Position numbers and translations under genes: made by a program
From: Cryptomeria japonica
Taxonomy: Eukaryota > Streptophyta > Pinopsida > Cupressales > Cupressaceae
Assembly (NCBI RefSeq): GCF_030272615.1
Contig: NC_081409.1
Location: 239,969,832 to 240,033,831 of the forward strand
Reading direction: 5' to 3'
DNA length: 64,000 bases
Shown here: positions 43,931 through 54,764 of the stretch, one piece after another
Layout of the letters: every line of letters starts with the position of its first letter
Position numbering within the stretch: position 1 is the stretch's first letter
Notes under the pieces: model-generated
What the model saw: the letters and a program-made list of their open reading frames with translations, nothing else
The model's database searches: none
Told to the model about the DNA's origin: nothing

Positions 43931-44470
43931 TCATTCATCCTGCTAGAATGTGTAGCGTCGTAAATTGTACGCACTTGCTAGGGTGGTACAATTTCACACC
44001 TAGTTTAGCACCCGCCTTGGCGCATTTTGCATTTTGCATTGCATTTCCTCTTTAGCACTTAATTAATTAAATTAATTAGGTCTAAGGTTCTATTTTATCA
44101 TCTCCCATATCATAAAGTTGGGCCCTTTTCATTAAAGTGTGCCCCTTTCATTTTATTCCTCTAATACATCATTTAATCAAAAACCCTAATTAGGTCCTAT
44201 TTTGAACTTGGGGGCTTGATTTTGGGGGTCAAAACATCTCAAAATCACCTGTAACTTCGGGATTCTCTCTAAAATCATCATATCTGACGGCCCTGAAAAT
44301 TTGGTGAAAAGTTGTCAGGACCATGGCGCCCGGAGTGCACACAGTCCTGGACATTTTTCCCAAAATTTTAGGAGCGCAATCCAATCATAAAATAAAGCTT
44401 AACCCCAAGAAATTGGCAGGAGATTCAATCTCTAGGTCGGCCAAAAGTTGAAATTAAGACCTAGGGTTTC

Positions 44471-44480
44471 ATATATAAGA
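44471..44480 (+). promoter_or_regulatory. TATA-like box in element H 5' LTR
   Basis: atatataaga, in the context ggtttcatatataagagctc, about 520 bp into the LTR; the 3' LTR has it at 50726-50735. Promoter role inferred from sequence and position. Confidence 0.5.
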
Positions 44481-44793
44481 GCTCTCTTTCTTCATCGGAA
44501 AGGATCTGAATTTTGGTTTCAGGGGACCTTCTATGTAGTGAAAGAGCAAATCTTTGAAGACTTCAACAACATTCAACATCCATCCATCAAGCATTTATCA
44601 ATTTCATTCATCCATTTAGGGCTTTGAAGACATTGAAGAGCAATAGGGGATCACCGACTGAAGATTGGCTTGTACCCCTCCCTTGGGGTTGGATATAAGT
44701 GCAGATTTCTGAATTCGAAGGACGTCGCGAGTTGCAGATCCGACGGGAGCAGACTGAGATGGGACAACACACCAAATTGCAGAGCAAAAACCT

Positions 44794-44887
44794 AGGACAG
44801 GGGCGTGGGGCGCCCTGGTCCTGATAGGACAGGGGCGTTGGGCGCCCTGGTCCCTAGGACAGGGGCGCTGGGCGCCCTGGTCCCTCA
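44794..44887 (+). repeat. GC-rich 31-bp tandem repeat in element H 5' LTR (3 copies)
   Basis: Three copies of a unit built from aggacaggggcg, the palindrome gggcgccc and tggtccct. The 3' LTR carries three copies at 51050-51139 with its own substitutions. The GC content is unlike the rest of the window. Confidence 0.85.
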
Positions 44888-45318
44888 GACAACAGCAGTT
44901 TTCAGCACTTTTCGACAGCTTTCAGGTTGCCAAAAGGAGCAGTTTCAGGTGCAGAATCAGGTCAGTGGCGCATGCACCCCCGTCCCAAACATTTCCACTC
45001 AGATTTTAACCCCGGGTACACATCTGCATTCTCCTTTTATCCTTGTGTTTGCAGCTTTTCATCACTTAATCTCAATCTTGCAATCTTGTTACTAGTTCAT
45101 ACTTGCACTCTAGGGCTAGTAGTTGAACTTGCATCATTTTATCTATCATTCACAACAAAGGAATAGAAATCCTAATAGATAGCCCGTGGCTCTCTCTTCC
45201 ACAAAAAGAAGTTGCCAATTGTGTGATACCTCTAGGCTCTTTCATATTCCACAAGTGTGTGATTGAAAGTGAGATTAGGGCATGTTTGCTTAGTGTCACT
45301 TTTTCCCCTACACATCTT

Positions 45319-45334
45319 TGGTGAACCCGACGTG
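45319..45334 (+). other. Element H primer binding site (putative)
   Basis: tggtgaacccgacgtg starts four bases after the 5' LTR, the place and tgg start expected of a PBS. I could not assign the tRNA with confidence. Confidence 0.6.
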
Positions 45335-45649
45335 AATTCCAATCTTCTCTAATTTTGATTTTTGTTTTCAAATTTGAGTTTTTATGCTATTTCAAATTCA
45401 AATTTGTATTTACAAGTTTTAATTTCTTGCAAGATTCAAAAATTTAGAGGAAATTTTTGCTAAAACCCTAATTTTTCAATTCAAAGTTGAACTTGTGGAT
45501 AGCTTAATTGGGATCAATAATTTTGAATCTGATTTAGGAACTCATTTGAATCATAAATTTCATTTTCTAAATCTACATTCTAAGTGCTTGCATTGAACAT
45601 TTCCTTCTATTTTGCATGTGTTATCATTTGAAAGAGGAAAATTGTTGTC
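45335..45649 (+). other. Element H 5' leader
   Basis: AT-rich, about 300 bp between PBS and the first ATG of the long frame. No gene seen. Confidence 0.55.
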
Positions 45650-48600
45650 ATGATGCATTCATTTCATAGATGTGATAATGGGTTAGCTTCCCTTGTTTCA
45701 ATTTTTCCTTCTCCTAAAGAACCTCCCCCCATCTATAACAACATTTTAGTGCCTAAAAGAGTTTCTACCAATCCCCTTGAGACTCTCCCATGCTCTAAGG
45801 ATGAAGACTTTAAGAGTGATCTTGACAATTCTCCTAAAATGTGCCCTTCCTATTTAGCTATCCTAGAGGAAGAGAATGATATCATAAACACCTTTCTTAA
45901 TGTTACTTCACCTTCCCTACATGATGCCTCTCTAAGTGAAAAGGTATTGATGGACATTGACTTATTTTCTCCTAAAGTTGGTCCTTCCAATGGGGGCATG
46001 TTAGTGCAACAAGAGGTTATGAACACTTCTTTCAAAGATCTCCTTCCTAAGCATGAATCTTAGGAGAAATATGTTCATGTTCCTCCTAAAAAACACTCCC
46101 TTCATGAGGATCCTTTTGTGCAAGAAGATAACATTAGCCCTACATTTTCTAGTGATGGCATTTCCTTTTCCAACAAAATTCCCACTAGAGATGATGAATT
46201 AATGATAAATGCTTACCCTTCTCCTAAATTTTGTCTTACCCATAAGCATCCCTTAGAGAAAGAAGATGAAATAATAAGAAATTTCCTTAATTATCTCTCC
46301 CCTAAAGATCATATTGAACATATTTTGAGGAAAGAGGATGAGTTTAACACATCTATTGATGCTCTCCCTCCTAAGGATGAGGAATTAATAAATAATGTTA
46401 TCTCCTCTCCTGAAATTGACAATACTTCAAACGTTCCTTTCAACCACCTCACTATTTGGGATGAACCATTAGAAGAAGGTGTAGATTATTCTCTACCCCA
46501 TGAGAGAACCCTAGCCAAAGGGGATGAAAACTCCCTTGATAGTTTCTCACCTTCCTTGAATCTCAATTATTCTCCCACTAAAAATAAAGCATCTCCCTCT
46601 CCTCAACTTGGTTCTACTCATAAGGATACCCTAGTTCAAAGAAAGATGGTTAACATCTCTTTCAAAGATCTCCCTCTCAAAAGTGAGACTTTAGAGAGTA
46701 ATGTTGATCCTTCTCTTGGAGAGTTTATTCCCCATGTAGATCCTTTGATGATAGAGGATGATATGACCTTTCCTAGTACTACTCTTCCTACTAGAACATC
46801 AATGCCTACCCCTTGTCTCTCTCCTAAAATTGATTTAATCCATGATAAGATTTTAGTGCAAGAGAAGACTATCAATAATTCTTCCAACACTTTTGTTCAT
46901 TCCTCTAAACCATCCTCAATCAATTTGATACGTGTGAATGAAACACCTAACAAACCTCTCTTCACTGTCCAAGGTGCTTGTCCTTCTCAAAATTCTTAAC
47001 CTTTAAATAAACCTATCTTAGTGGTTCAAGGTGGTTATGCTACTGATTCTTTTTGCACTCCTAACAAACCTATTATTATTGTGCAAGGAGGTTATTCTAC
47101 TAAGAGCCCTTATGAGTATGCTAAGCAACTGACTAGAGAGAGTTATAATGCGGTTGCTCATACCTATAACACAAGAAACAATAGGCAACCTAATCCTCCT
47201 CCAGTTATCCCAACTTCACTTCCTCCTTCCCAACCTATTCTTCCTCAAGCTCCTCGTATTTCACAAATGCTTAGTAAGGACTATGATCTTATTGAACAAC
47301 TTAAAACTACCCCTGCTAAGATATCCCTTTGGGATTTGATCCAAACTTCTTCCGCTCATCATGGAATGTTACAAGATGCCTTGAAATATTTGAATGTTCC
47401 TCCGCCTAATACATCTAGTAATATAGTGTCTTTGGTTAACTCTGTGATGAATCCTAAAGCTCAAATTGTGTTTACTCAAGATGAGTTGCCTACTAGCAAA
47501 ATTCAACATCAATATGATCCCTTGATGATTGTGGTTATCATAAATGACACTGCTATAAGATGAACACTGGTAGATAATGGTTATGGCCTTAATGTGTGTA
47601 GCATTAATCTATTGCATAAGATGAATGTGGATACATCCCTTATTGAGCCTGACTCTCGTCCCATTCGAGGCTTTGATAATGTGGCTAAGTCTTCATTAGG
47701 TATTATCACCTTACCCATCACAGTGGGACCTATTACTTTGCCTACTCCTATCCATGTTATGTCGGGAAATCTAACATACAACTTGTTATTAGGGAGACCT
47801 TGGTATCATAGTATGCAAGTTGTCCCCTCTACATTGCATAGACAAGTTAAATTTATTTATAATAATAAGACATATACCTTGATAGGTGATACTAATTTTC
47901 AAGCTTGTTTGCAAACATCTACTTCCAAAGGGAGTTCTTCTAAGCCTTCCTCTTCTAGTGGTGACTCGTTAAACAAGATACCTATGGATGAATCATCACC
48001 CTCTGATAATCAAAATTCTTTGGATGAGTCTGAAGTTCCTGAAGAAGATTCTTCTCAACTTGAATCTACACATGAAAAGACTTTTGATCCTGAGGAGGTT
48101 CTCGTAGAAGATGATTGGGGATCTCTTGATTTCAATCCCACCTTTGTAGGTGAGTATAGGGTTCCTCCTAGAGAGCTTAAAGTTAAAAAGAAGGAAGAAA
48201 CTAGAGATCAATCTGTCTTACCTGAACCTATGAGCAATAATTTTGTGGCTGCTTCTCAAACTTCTTCTCCTCACACCTCTAATTTTGAAGAATTTGATTC
48301 TTTGTTTTATGAAAAACCACCTTTTCTTTCTGAAATGGCTAATTGTTATGGTCGTGGTTTTCATATTTTGGCTAAGAGTGGCTATAGTGGAAATGGTTGT
48401 GGTGCAAATGAACAAGGAATTGAAGTTCCTTTAGAACATAACATGCATGAATATTCATTTGGACTTGGATATAATCTTTCTAAACCCACCAAAGCATCTA
48501 AAAGACCATCTCTCAATGTGAATGCTATATTTAGTAGTGATGATGATCTCACTTCAACTAAATCATCTTCTACTTCTATCAACTCTCATTCCCCTCATAA

Positions 48601-48865
48601 GAAAATCTTGGCGATGAACAAATCTCTTTATGAATCCCCTCAAGTTTCTAAATCCACTTATGAATCTTTATCTCCTATTCATCATAAAGTCCTTTCCTCC
48701 AGGGATAAGGCTCTAATAAATTACACTTATCCCTCTTCTAAGATTTCTTGTAACTTTTCTTCTTCAATTTTTATCATTTTATACATGTTTTTGATCTCAC
48801 TTATAGTTGAGCATTTGACATGTCATATTCAAATACCTCATTCAATCTATCATGTCTTTAAATAA
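45650..48865 (+). pseudogene. Element H gag/protease-type ORF with low-complexity N-terminus
   Basis: About 1072 codons in one frame with only three stops (46061, 46997, 47561) and no frameshift. Residues 1-450 are Ser/Pro/Asp/Glu-rich with recurring phrases of the type LSPK, SPKxGP, DEL and LVQ, suggesting internal repeats. Near 47150-47560 is Pro-rich sequence then ISQMLSKDYDLIEQLKTTPA. The protease follows: LVDNGYGLNVCSINLLHKM (D-N-G box), ITLPITVGPITLP and YNLLLGRPWYHSMQ. A Ser/acidic linker then leads to a G-patch-like segment (about 48340-48480) with GYSGNGCGANEQGIEVPL. These match Ogre/Tat-type gypsy proteins in order. The start MMHSFHRC was chosen as the first Met of the frame. Confidence 0.82.
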
Positions 48866-50190
48866 CATTAATGACTATTATGTTGCTCATCATTATGTGA
48901 CATTGGTAGCTCATTTACTGGGGGCTCATTGTCATTCATGATGGTACAATTTCAAGTGCAATCATATTTTTGAAGCAACATAATAGCCTAATTTTCTATG
49001 TTATCTCTTGTTCCTATAGGGACAAGAGTGATTTCATACATCTCTTCTTTTTATGGTTAAAATTTCCCTTTGGGGTAATAGTATGGAAATATTGATCATC
49101 TTTTCTTTAGAATCCTCTTTTCCTAGATATGGGAGAAGATGTGTATTCTCTTTCTTATCCTACCCTCTTCTTGTGAGGAGCATTTTACATACACTAATGT
49201 CTTGCTTGCATGAACTCATGTGAGTATGTAGTACATTTTGCTTATGTCTAAGTCTCTCCCTAGAAGATTGTGTAAGTCCTTCTCATTGTCCTTATCCTCG
49301 GGAGGCAATGATCTTTCCTTATTTTTATCTAAGGATCCACTTTTTCCTATTTCGTGGATGGTGTGAACTTTATTACTTGATGTTATTCCTTGTATGCATT
49401 TGATGTTGTTTGTTCAAGGATTCTCTCTTACAAGAGGTGTAAGTCCTTGACTACAACCTCTTTTGCACTTGGTAAAATACATCCATAATGAATTCACTCT
49501 CCCAATTGGGTTAAAAAGAGTGTCATCCTTCATTAAGAATCACTTTCACCTCGCAAAAGAAGGAAGTATTGCATTCTTATTCTCTTCTTTGTCTTATTCT
49601 AGAAGATGTTATATTTGTCTAAGATAATTCCTCTTGGGGATAGGTGTCTTTTGTACAAAGATCTCTTCTCCTCTAAGGATCTCCTTTACACATACTACAA
49701 GATATCCCTTTTCAACTATCTTATCTTTTCTTCTCTTTGCATTTTGTTTCCATTTACATCCTTCATCTTGTGTTAGAGAACTCTCAAATCCTCACACTCT
49801 TTGTTGTGTTGGAATTGAGATTTAGTCCTCTTTCTTACCAAATGATTCTCCATTAGTTTTTGATCTCATATCAAATCTTCTTGTGAGCATTTGTCATCAA
49901 TATTCTTTAACAATTCGAAGTGGTAAACATGATACCCTGTTTCAACTCACTAAAATTAGCAAGCCGAAATAGGGGGGGCATATAGCTAACCTCAAATTTT
50001 CATCACCTTCCTTAGTAAGCATTAGGTGATTTTGTGATCTAACATGTGGTTTTGTAGGTTGTGGTTCTTAACTGAGTACTGCAGATGCCGCTGGGGGCTT
50101 CATCCGACAACTTATGGATATATCCTTTTTCAAATAATGTTTACTTTTTTGTACTTTAGCTTGCATATGCACGTAGTGTTCATATGATTG
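48866..50190 (+). other. Element H 3' non-coding region
   Basis: About 1.3 kb, T- and CT-rich, no coding signs. It contains a G-run gaaataggggggg (49966-49978) that resembles an extra PPT. In a full Tat-type element pol would lie before this point; no trace of it was seen. Confidence 0.65.
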
Positions 50191-50208
50191 CTAAAGTGGG
50201 GGCTAAAT
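50191..50208 (+). other. Element H polypurine tract
   Basis: ctaaagtgggggctaaa directly before the 3' LTR start tgtagcatcg. Confidence 0.85.
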
Positions 50209-51567
50209 GTAGCATCGTAAATTGTACGCACTTGCTAGGGTGGTACAATGTCACACCTAGTTTAGCACCCGCCTTGGCGCATTTTGCATTTTGCATTGCA
50301 TTTCCCCTTTAGCACTTAATTAATTAAATTAATTAGGTCTAAGGTTCTATTTTATCATCTCCCATATCATAAAGTTGGGCCCTTTTCATTAAAGTGTGCC
50401 CCTTTCATTTTATTCCTCTAATACATCATTTAATCAAAAACCCTAATTAGGTCCTACTTTGAACTTGGGGACTTGATTTCGGGGGTCAAAACATCTCGAA
50501 ATCACCTGTAACTTCGGGATTCTCTAAAATCATCATATCTGACGGCCCTGAAAATTTGGTGAAAAGTTGTCGGGACCATGGCGCCCGGAGTGCACACGGT
50601 CCCGGACATTTTTCCCGAAATTTTAGGAGCGCAATCCAATCATAAAATAAAGCTTAACCCCAAGAAATTGGTGGGAGATTCAATCTCTAGGTCGGCCAAA
50701 AGTTGAAATTAAGACCTAGGGTTTCATATATAAGAGCTCTCTTTCTTCATTGGAAAGGATCCAAATTTTGGTTTTAGGGGACCTTTTATGCAGTGAAAGA
50801 GCAGATCTTTGAAGACTTCAACAACATTCAACATACATCCATCAAGCATTTATCAATTTCATTCATCCATTTAGGGCTTTGAAGACATTGAAGAGCAATA
50901 GGGGATCACCGACTAAAGATTGGCTTGTACCCCTCCCTTGGGGTTGGATATAAGTGCAAATTTCTGAATTCGAAGGATGCCGCAAGTTGCAGATCCAACG
51001 GGAGCAGACTGAGACGGGACAACACACCAAATTGCAAAGCAAAAACCTAGGACAAGGGCGTTGGGCGCCCTGGTCCCTGGGACAGGGGCGCTGGGCACCC
51101 TGGTCCCTGGGACAGGGGCGTTGGGCGCCCTGGTCCCTCAGACAACAGCAGTTTTTAGCACTTTTCGATAGCTTTCAGGTTGCCAAAAGGAGCAGTTTCA
51201 GGTGCAAAATCAGGTCAGTGGCGCATGCGCCCCCATCCCGAACATTTCCACTCATATTTTAACCTCGGGTACACATCTGCATTCTCCTTTTATCCTTGTG
51301 TTTGCAGCTTTTCATCACTTAATCTCAATCTTGCAATCTTGTTACTAGTTCATACTTGCACTCTAGGGCTAGTAGTTGAACTTGCATCATTTTATCTATC
51401 ATTCGCAACAAAGGAATAGAAATCCTACTAGGTAGCCCGTGGCTCTCTCTTCCACAAAAAGAAGTAGCCAATTGTGTGATACCTCTAGGCTCTTTCGTAT
51501 TCCACAAGTGTGTGATTGAAAGTGAGATTAGGGCATGTTTGCTTAGTGTCACTTTTTCCCCTACACA
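50209..51567 (+). repeat. Element H 3' LTR
   Basis: 1359 bp; partner of 43951-45314, with the same TATA-like box and a three-copy GC-rich repeat (51050-51139). Few differences from the 5' LTR are seen by eye, so H is probably one of the younger insertions. Confidence 0.93.
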
Positions 51568-51572
51568 GAATG

Positions 51573-52151
51573 ATATACCCAATAGCCTATGACCATTGAA
51601 GCAAATTTTACTGTAGGGTCATCAATCTCATTAACTGTCATATCTCTTCCATCCCATAGCTACTTGGTCAGCTTTTCAACATCATTCATAGTAACTGATC
51701 TCAATACTGGAACTTCACCGGTGGAACACAATTCGGTTACTGCATGAATCACTTCCTTAGTGATCTTATGTGGTTGATCAAGCCACATAAACTTGTCATG
51801 CACATGACTCAAAACATATCTCACAAGATCATCAATAAAATTCAGTCCATGGTGAAAACCTTTATCAGTAACCCTCCTATATTGTTCTTTCAATACTCCA
51901 TCCTTGTTACACGTTACCCTATATTGATCAAATATAGAAAAAATTCCAAGATCTTCCAAATTACAATGAATATAGGATATAATATCCTCTACATGCAAAA
52001 GTCCATATGGGACTCCGGATAGGGCTTTGACGGGATCGGTTTCAATGGATTTAAAAGGGTGCCTCTTAAACTTTGGATGATGCCTGACTATAATATCTAC
52101 CATATGTTGTGCATCTATCTTCTTAGATTCAAACTTAGAAACAAATAACAA
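51573..52151 (-). pseudogene. Element F ORF2, N-terminal part
   Basis: Minus-strand frame from 52151 to the H junction. It has KKIDAQHMVDIIVRHHPKFK, the block GVPYGLLHVEDIISYIH, FDQYRVTC, FHHGLNFIDDLVRYVLSHVH and DKFMWLDQPHKITKEVIHAV. A stop near 51660 is followed in frame by DMTVNEIDDPTVKFASMVIG and YHS at the junction. This looks like a folded, mostly helical domain; I do not recognise a named family. The frame opens with a TTG, and no ATG stands directly upstream, so the start could be an internal ATG or be supplied by splicing (a pyrimidine-rich tttgtttctaag precedes). Function unknown. Confidence 0.7.
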
Positions 52152-52155
52152 GGTT

Positions 52156-52592
52156 TAATAGATAAATACCTTTCAACGCTTCCTCAACTACGGTTTCAAT
52201 ACTGAGAATGCACTTTCACCAATTACCAATCATAGATCACTCTAAATATTCTGTTAACCTGATCAAATGTTGTTCACACAAGCACTTCTCTACTCTTTTC
52301 GTTCTTCAGGTGCTCTCAAGAATGAAAAGTGACAAATAATATTCAAAAATTCCTTTTATTTTCTCAATACCTACTGCATTAAATGCTATTCCCAATTGTA
52401 TAAACAAACAAACCCTAAAACACCATTCAACATATTATTGGTTCTCATATCACATCAAACCTACCGTTTTGATCATAAAATCACTTCACAATATCATACT
52501 GCATCAAAATATACATATTTATCTTATCGTACACCATATAGGGGGTCTGTAAATGGATCTAACATTAAGCTCCCCCTAAGCCTTTTAATAGC
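52156..52592 (-). other. Element F region between ORF1 and ORF2
   Basis: About 440 bp, AT-rich, no coding signal. It may hold an intron or a leader for ORF2; nothing decisive is visible. Confidence 0.45.
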
Positions 52593-53146
52593 TTAGTTTG
52601 TTGGTGATGAGCTCTCCACACTAGGTGAAGAATTAGGATCTTTTGATAGTTTGTCTTTAGCTTTCTCATCGCACTTGTTTTTCCAAATCTTGTTTATCTC
52701 TGCTCTGGTCTCTTCAACATCAAATTTCTTCTTCCCTTTCTGATCAGCAGATTGATTTGCTGGTTGTCTCATTTAAAATCTGTAAAACTTTGCAAGGTGT
52801 CTTGGTTGGTGACAATGAAAACATACCATACCAAATGCTCTCCAGGGTCCAACATTGTCTCTACCAGTCCTTCTTCTGCAATTCAATGCTACATGACCAT
52901 AGTTATGACAGATTATGCAAATCAAATTCATTCTCTTGTCCATCTCATAGGGACTAGACCAGTTAGCATAGGGTCTCTGCCAATTTCCATATCTCCAGTT
53001 ATTAAAACTTCTTTTCCAATCTCTACCAGATCTCTTATTCATGTGGGATGTCGGATTATTTGCTCCATACCTCCATTGAATAGCTCTATGCCCAGACATG
53101 TTGCAAGTATAACAATATTCATTAAAGGTTCTAGGTTTGTATCCTT
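52593..53146 (-). pseudogene. Element F ORF1, C-terminal part with zinc knuckles 2-4
   Basis: Continues ORF1 after solo LTR K. Zinc knuckles in order: YCYTCNMSGHRAIQW (last Cys replaced by Trp), ICIICHNYGHVALNC (intact CCHC) and VCFHCHQPRHLAKFY (last Cys replaced by Tyr). Between them lies an Arg/Trp/Asn-rich basic segment. After one stop near 52770 the tail has DVEETRAEINKIWKNKC and ends PTN at 52593. Zinc knuckles of this type bind nucleic acid in gag proteins. Confidence 0.82.
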
Positions 53147-53151
53147 AATAG

Positions 53152-53948
53152 TGTTAGGATTCTGAAAGATACTGAGAGGGGGGGGGTGAATCAGTATCTT
53201 GCCCATATAGTAATTTTCTTAACTTATAACATGAAAAGCATATTAAAATTGTGTACCGGTAAACCAGAAATAATGCATCAAATAAGAACAACAACCACAA
53301 CATGAAAAGCACACCATAGCATAGTATTTTAATGAGGAAACCCGGTGTGGTTAAAACCTTGGTGGGATTTGTGACCCACAATATTCAGTTACTGGCCAAT
53401 AAGAGAATATTACTACTTACAATAGGGGCCTGCACATGCAGGAAGGCCAAGTGCCTAGAGCTCACTGCTCAATTACAAAAGAAGTCACACTGACTTACAA
53501 AATTGGATTATGCAAATCCAATGTCTTGTACTGCTTCATATTAGCATCTGCTATGCCAGATTTAGTACCGGTTTAAGCTCTACAATATACATAAACCCTT
53601 ATCCAATAATTTGCATATTAGGTCTGCTACCTTCTTTTCATACTTTGCATTCTACACACCTTCTAAATGATCTACAATGATCTCATACATATATGAGTCA
53701 TATTACAATCCGCCATGTCGGCTTACAAAAGATTTTACAATTAATTACAAAATACATTTATACAAAACTCATGTTGGCCAAGGTGCCAGTAATCTTCTTT
53801 TTGGTGTCGGTGATCTGTATGTCGGTGTAGAGTCTGTCGGTGCCGGTGCCTATGTCTACCTATCGATATCACATGATTGTAAGGTTGCCATCAATGACAA
53901 TACCTTCAATCACCTACAATTTCTCATTGGAGTGTGCATTTGCCAACA
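53152..53948 (-). mobile_element. Element K: solo LTR (797 bp) of copia type in F ORF1
   Basis: Plus-strand ends tgttaggattctg and tgccaaca; TSD aatag (53147-53151) and gatag (53949-53953), one change. Collapsing the TSD restores ORF1 of F, with the change explaining the TAA stop at the left edge. It has the hairpin (53168-53198), a version of the conserved block (gaggaaacccggtgtgg, 53334-53350) and the catcaatgacaa block (53891-53902), so it belongs to the same broad copia group. No internal region. Confidence 0.88.
53168..53198 (-). other. Conserved LTR hairpin, element K
   Basis: Perfect 8-bp stem gatactga (53168-53175) with tcagtatc (53191-53198); loop G-rich. Confidence 0.8.
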
Positions 53949-53953
53949 GATAG

Positions 53954-54702
53954 GCATTAGGTCTATAACCATTAACAACATTAGATCTACAAACATTAGC
54001 AATATGTCTTGTCTTATGATAGTTACAGCATATTGGTTTGTAGGGTTTCTTACCAGTGGATTTATGGATCTTAGGTACTGATTTACCTTCTTCAACATTG
54101 TCCTTTGTACCGAAAGGCTCACCTTTCTCAAAAGTAGTGTATCCCAAGCCATGTGTATCTCCATTTTGTTGTTGTGATTAGATTTTCTCATCAAGCATAG
54201 TAGAGCTCTTTTTAAACTTTGCAAGTGTTTCATTAGCATCAGCAAGTTCCTTTGTAAGATTTTCATTCTTTTTCATCAGAATTTCTCTTAGAGACATTGC
54301 TATGTCTAGATCAGCCTTTATTTCTTCTTTTTCTTCTTTTTCCTCATGAAGATGATGATACAGGGTTCCAACCTCTTGGTTAAACTTAAAGAGCTCATGT
54401 TCTTTTTCTCTGATCTTGTCTTCATTTGTCCTCCTTGCTTCAATCTCTTGACTTATCCTGATAGTTAGGGATTCTAGCTCTATGCTCAGGTTCGCCTTCT
54501 CATCATTCAGTTTTTCAACTTTAGTAACCAATGCATCCATGTTTGCTTCATCAGAAGAACTATTTTCAGTAAACTCCATCAATTGTTTTGCAACTTCTCT
54601 TCTCTTGGCAAGTCAAGCTTTATATTTGCCTTTCAATGTATCTAGGGCTTCCTCAGATTCTGCAAGTCAGTTAGACAACTCTCTATAACTCATATCCCCC
54701 AT
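53954..54702 (-). pseudogene. Element F ORF1, N-terminal coiled-coil and zinc knuckle 1
   Basis: Starts MGDMSYRELSN at 54702, about 50 bp after the PBS. Two stops lie near 54668 and 54613. Then a long heptad-like region runs (about 54180-54580) rich in Glu, Leu and Lys, with MDALVTKVEKLNDEKANLS, EKEHELFKFNQEVGTLYHH and LADANETLAKFKKSS, which I read as coiled coil. A stop at 54178 is followed in frame by GYTTFEKGEPFGTKDN and a damaged knuckle ICCNYHKTRHIANVC. It aligns with G's ORF at 56395-57508 over both the coiled coil and the knuckles. A gag-like particle or RNA-binding role is inferred; the usual copia UBN2 capsid domain is not seen. Confidence 0.82.
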
Positions 54703-54750
54703 GACAGCCTTAGGGATCTTTCCCAAATGGTTAAGCCTTAAGGAAATTAA

Positions 54751-54762
54751 GCTCTGATACCA
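54751..54762 (-). other. Element F primer binding site
   Basis: Complement of gctctgatacca is tggtatcagagc, a perfect match to the plant initiator tRNA-Met type PBS, two bases from the LTR. Confidence 0.95.
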
Positions 54763-54764
54763 AT

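Larger units (their letters stand above)
43951..45314 (+). repeat. Element H 5' LTR
   Basis: 1364 bp; starts tgtagcgtcgtaaattgtac and ends cccctacaca. It nearly duplicates 50209-51567. It contains a TATA-like box and a GC-rich tandem repeat at 44794-44887. Confidence 0.93.
43951..51567 (+). mobile_element. Element H: non-autonomous Ogre/Tat-like Ty3/gypsy derivative
   Basis: LTRs 43951-45314 and 50209-51567; perfect TSD gaatg at 43946-43950 and 51568-51572; PBS at 45319; PPT 50191-50208. Collapsing the TSD joins F ORF2 as VYHS then SRMN. One long plus-strand frame (45650-48865) has a low-complexity N-terminal part, a retropepsin-like domain and a G-patch-like sequence, both features I associate with Ogre/Tat-type gypsy elements. 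There is no RT, RNase H or IN, and only about 4.9 kb between the LTRs. Likely mobilised by a related autonomous element not present here. Confidence 0.88.
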
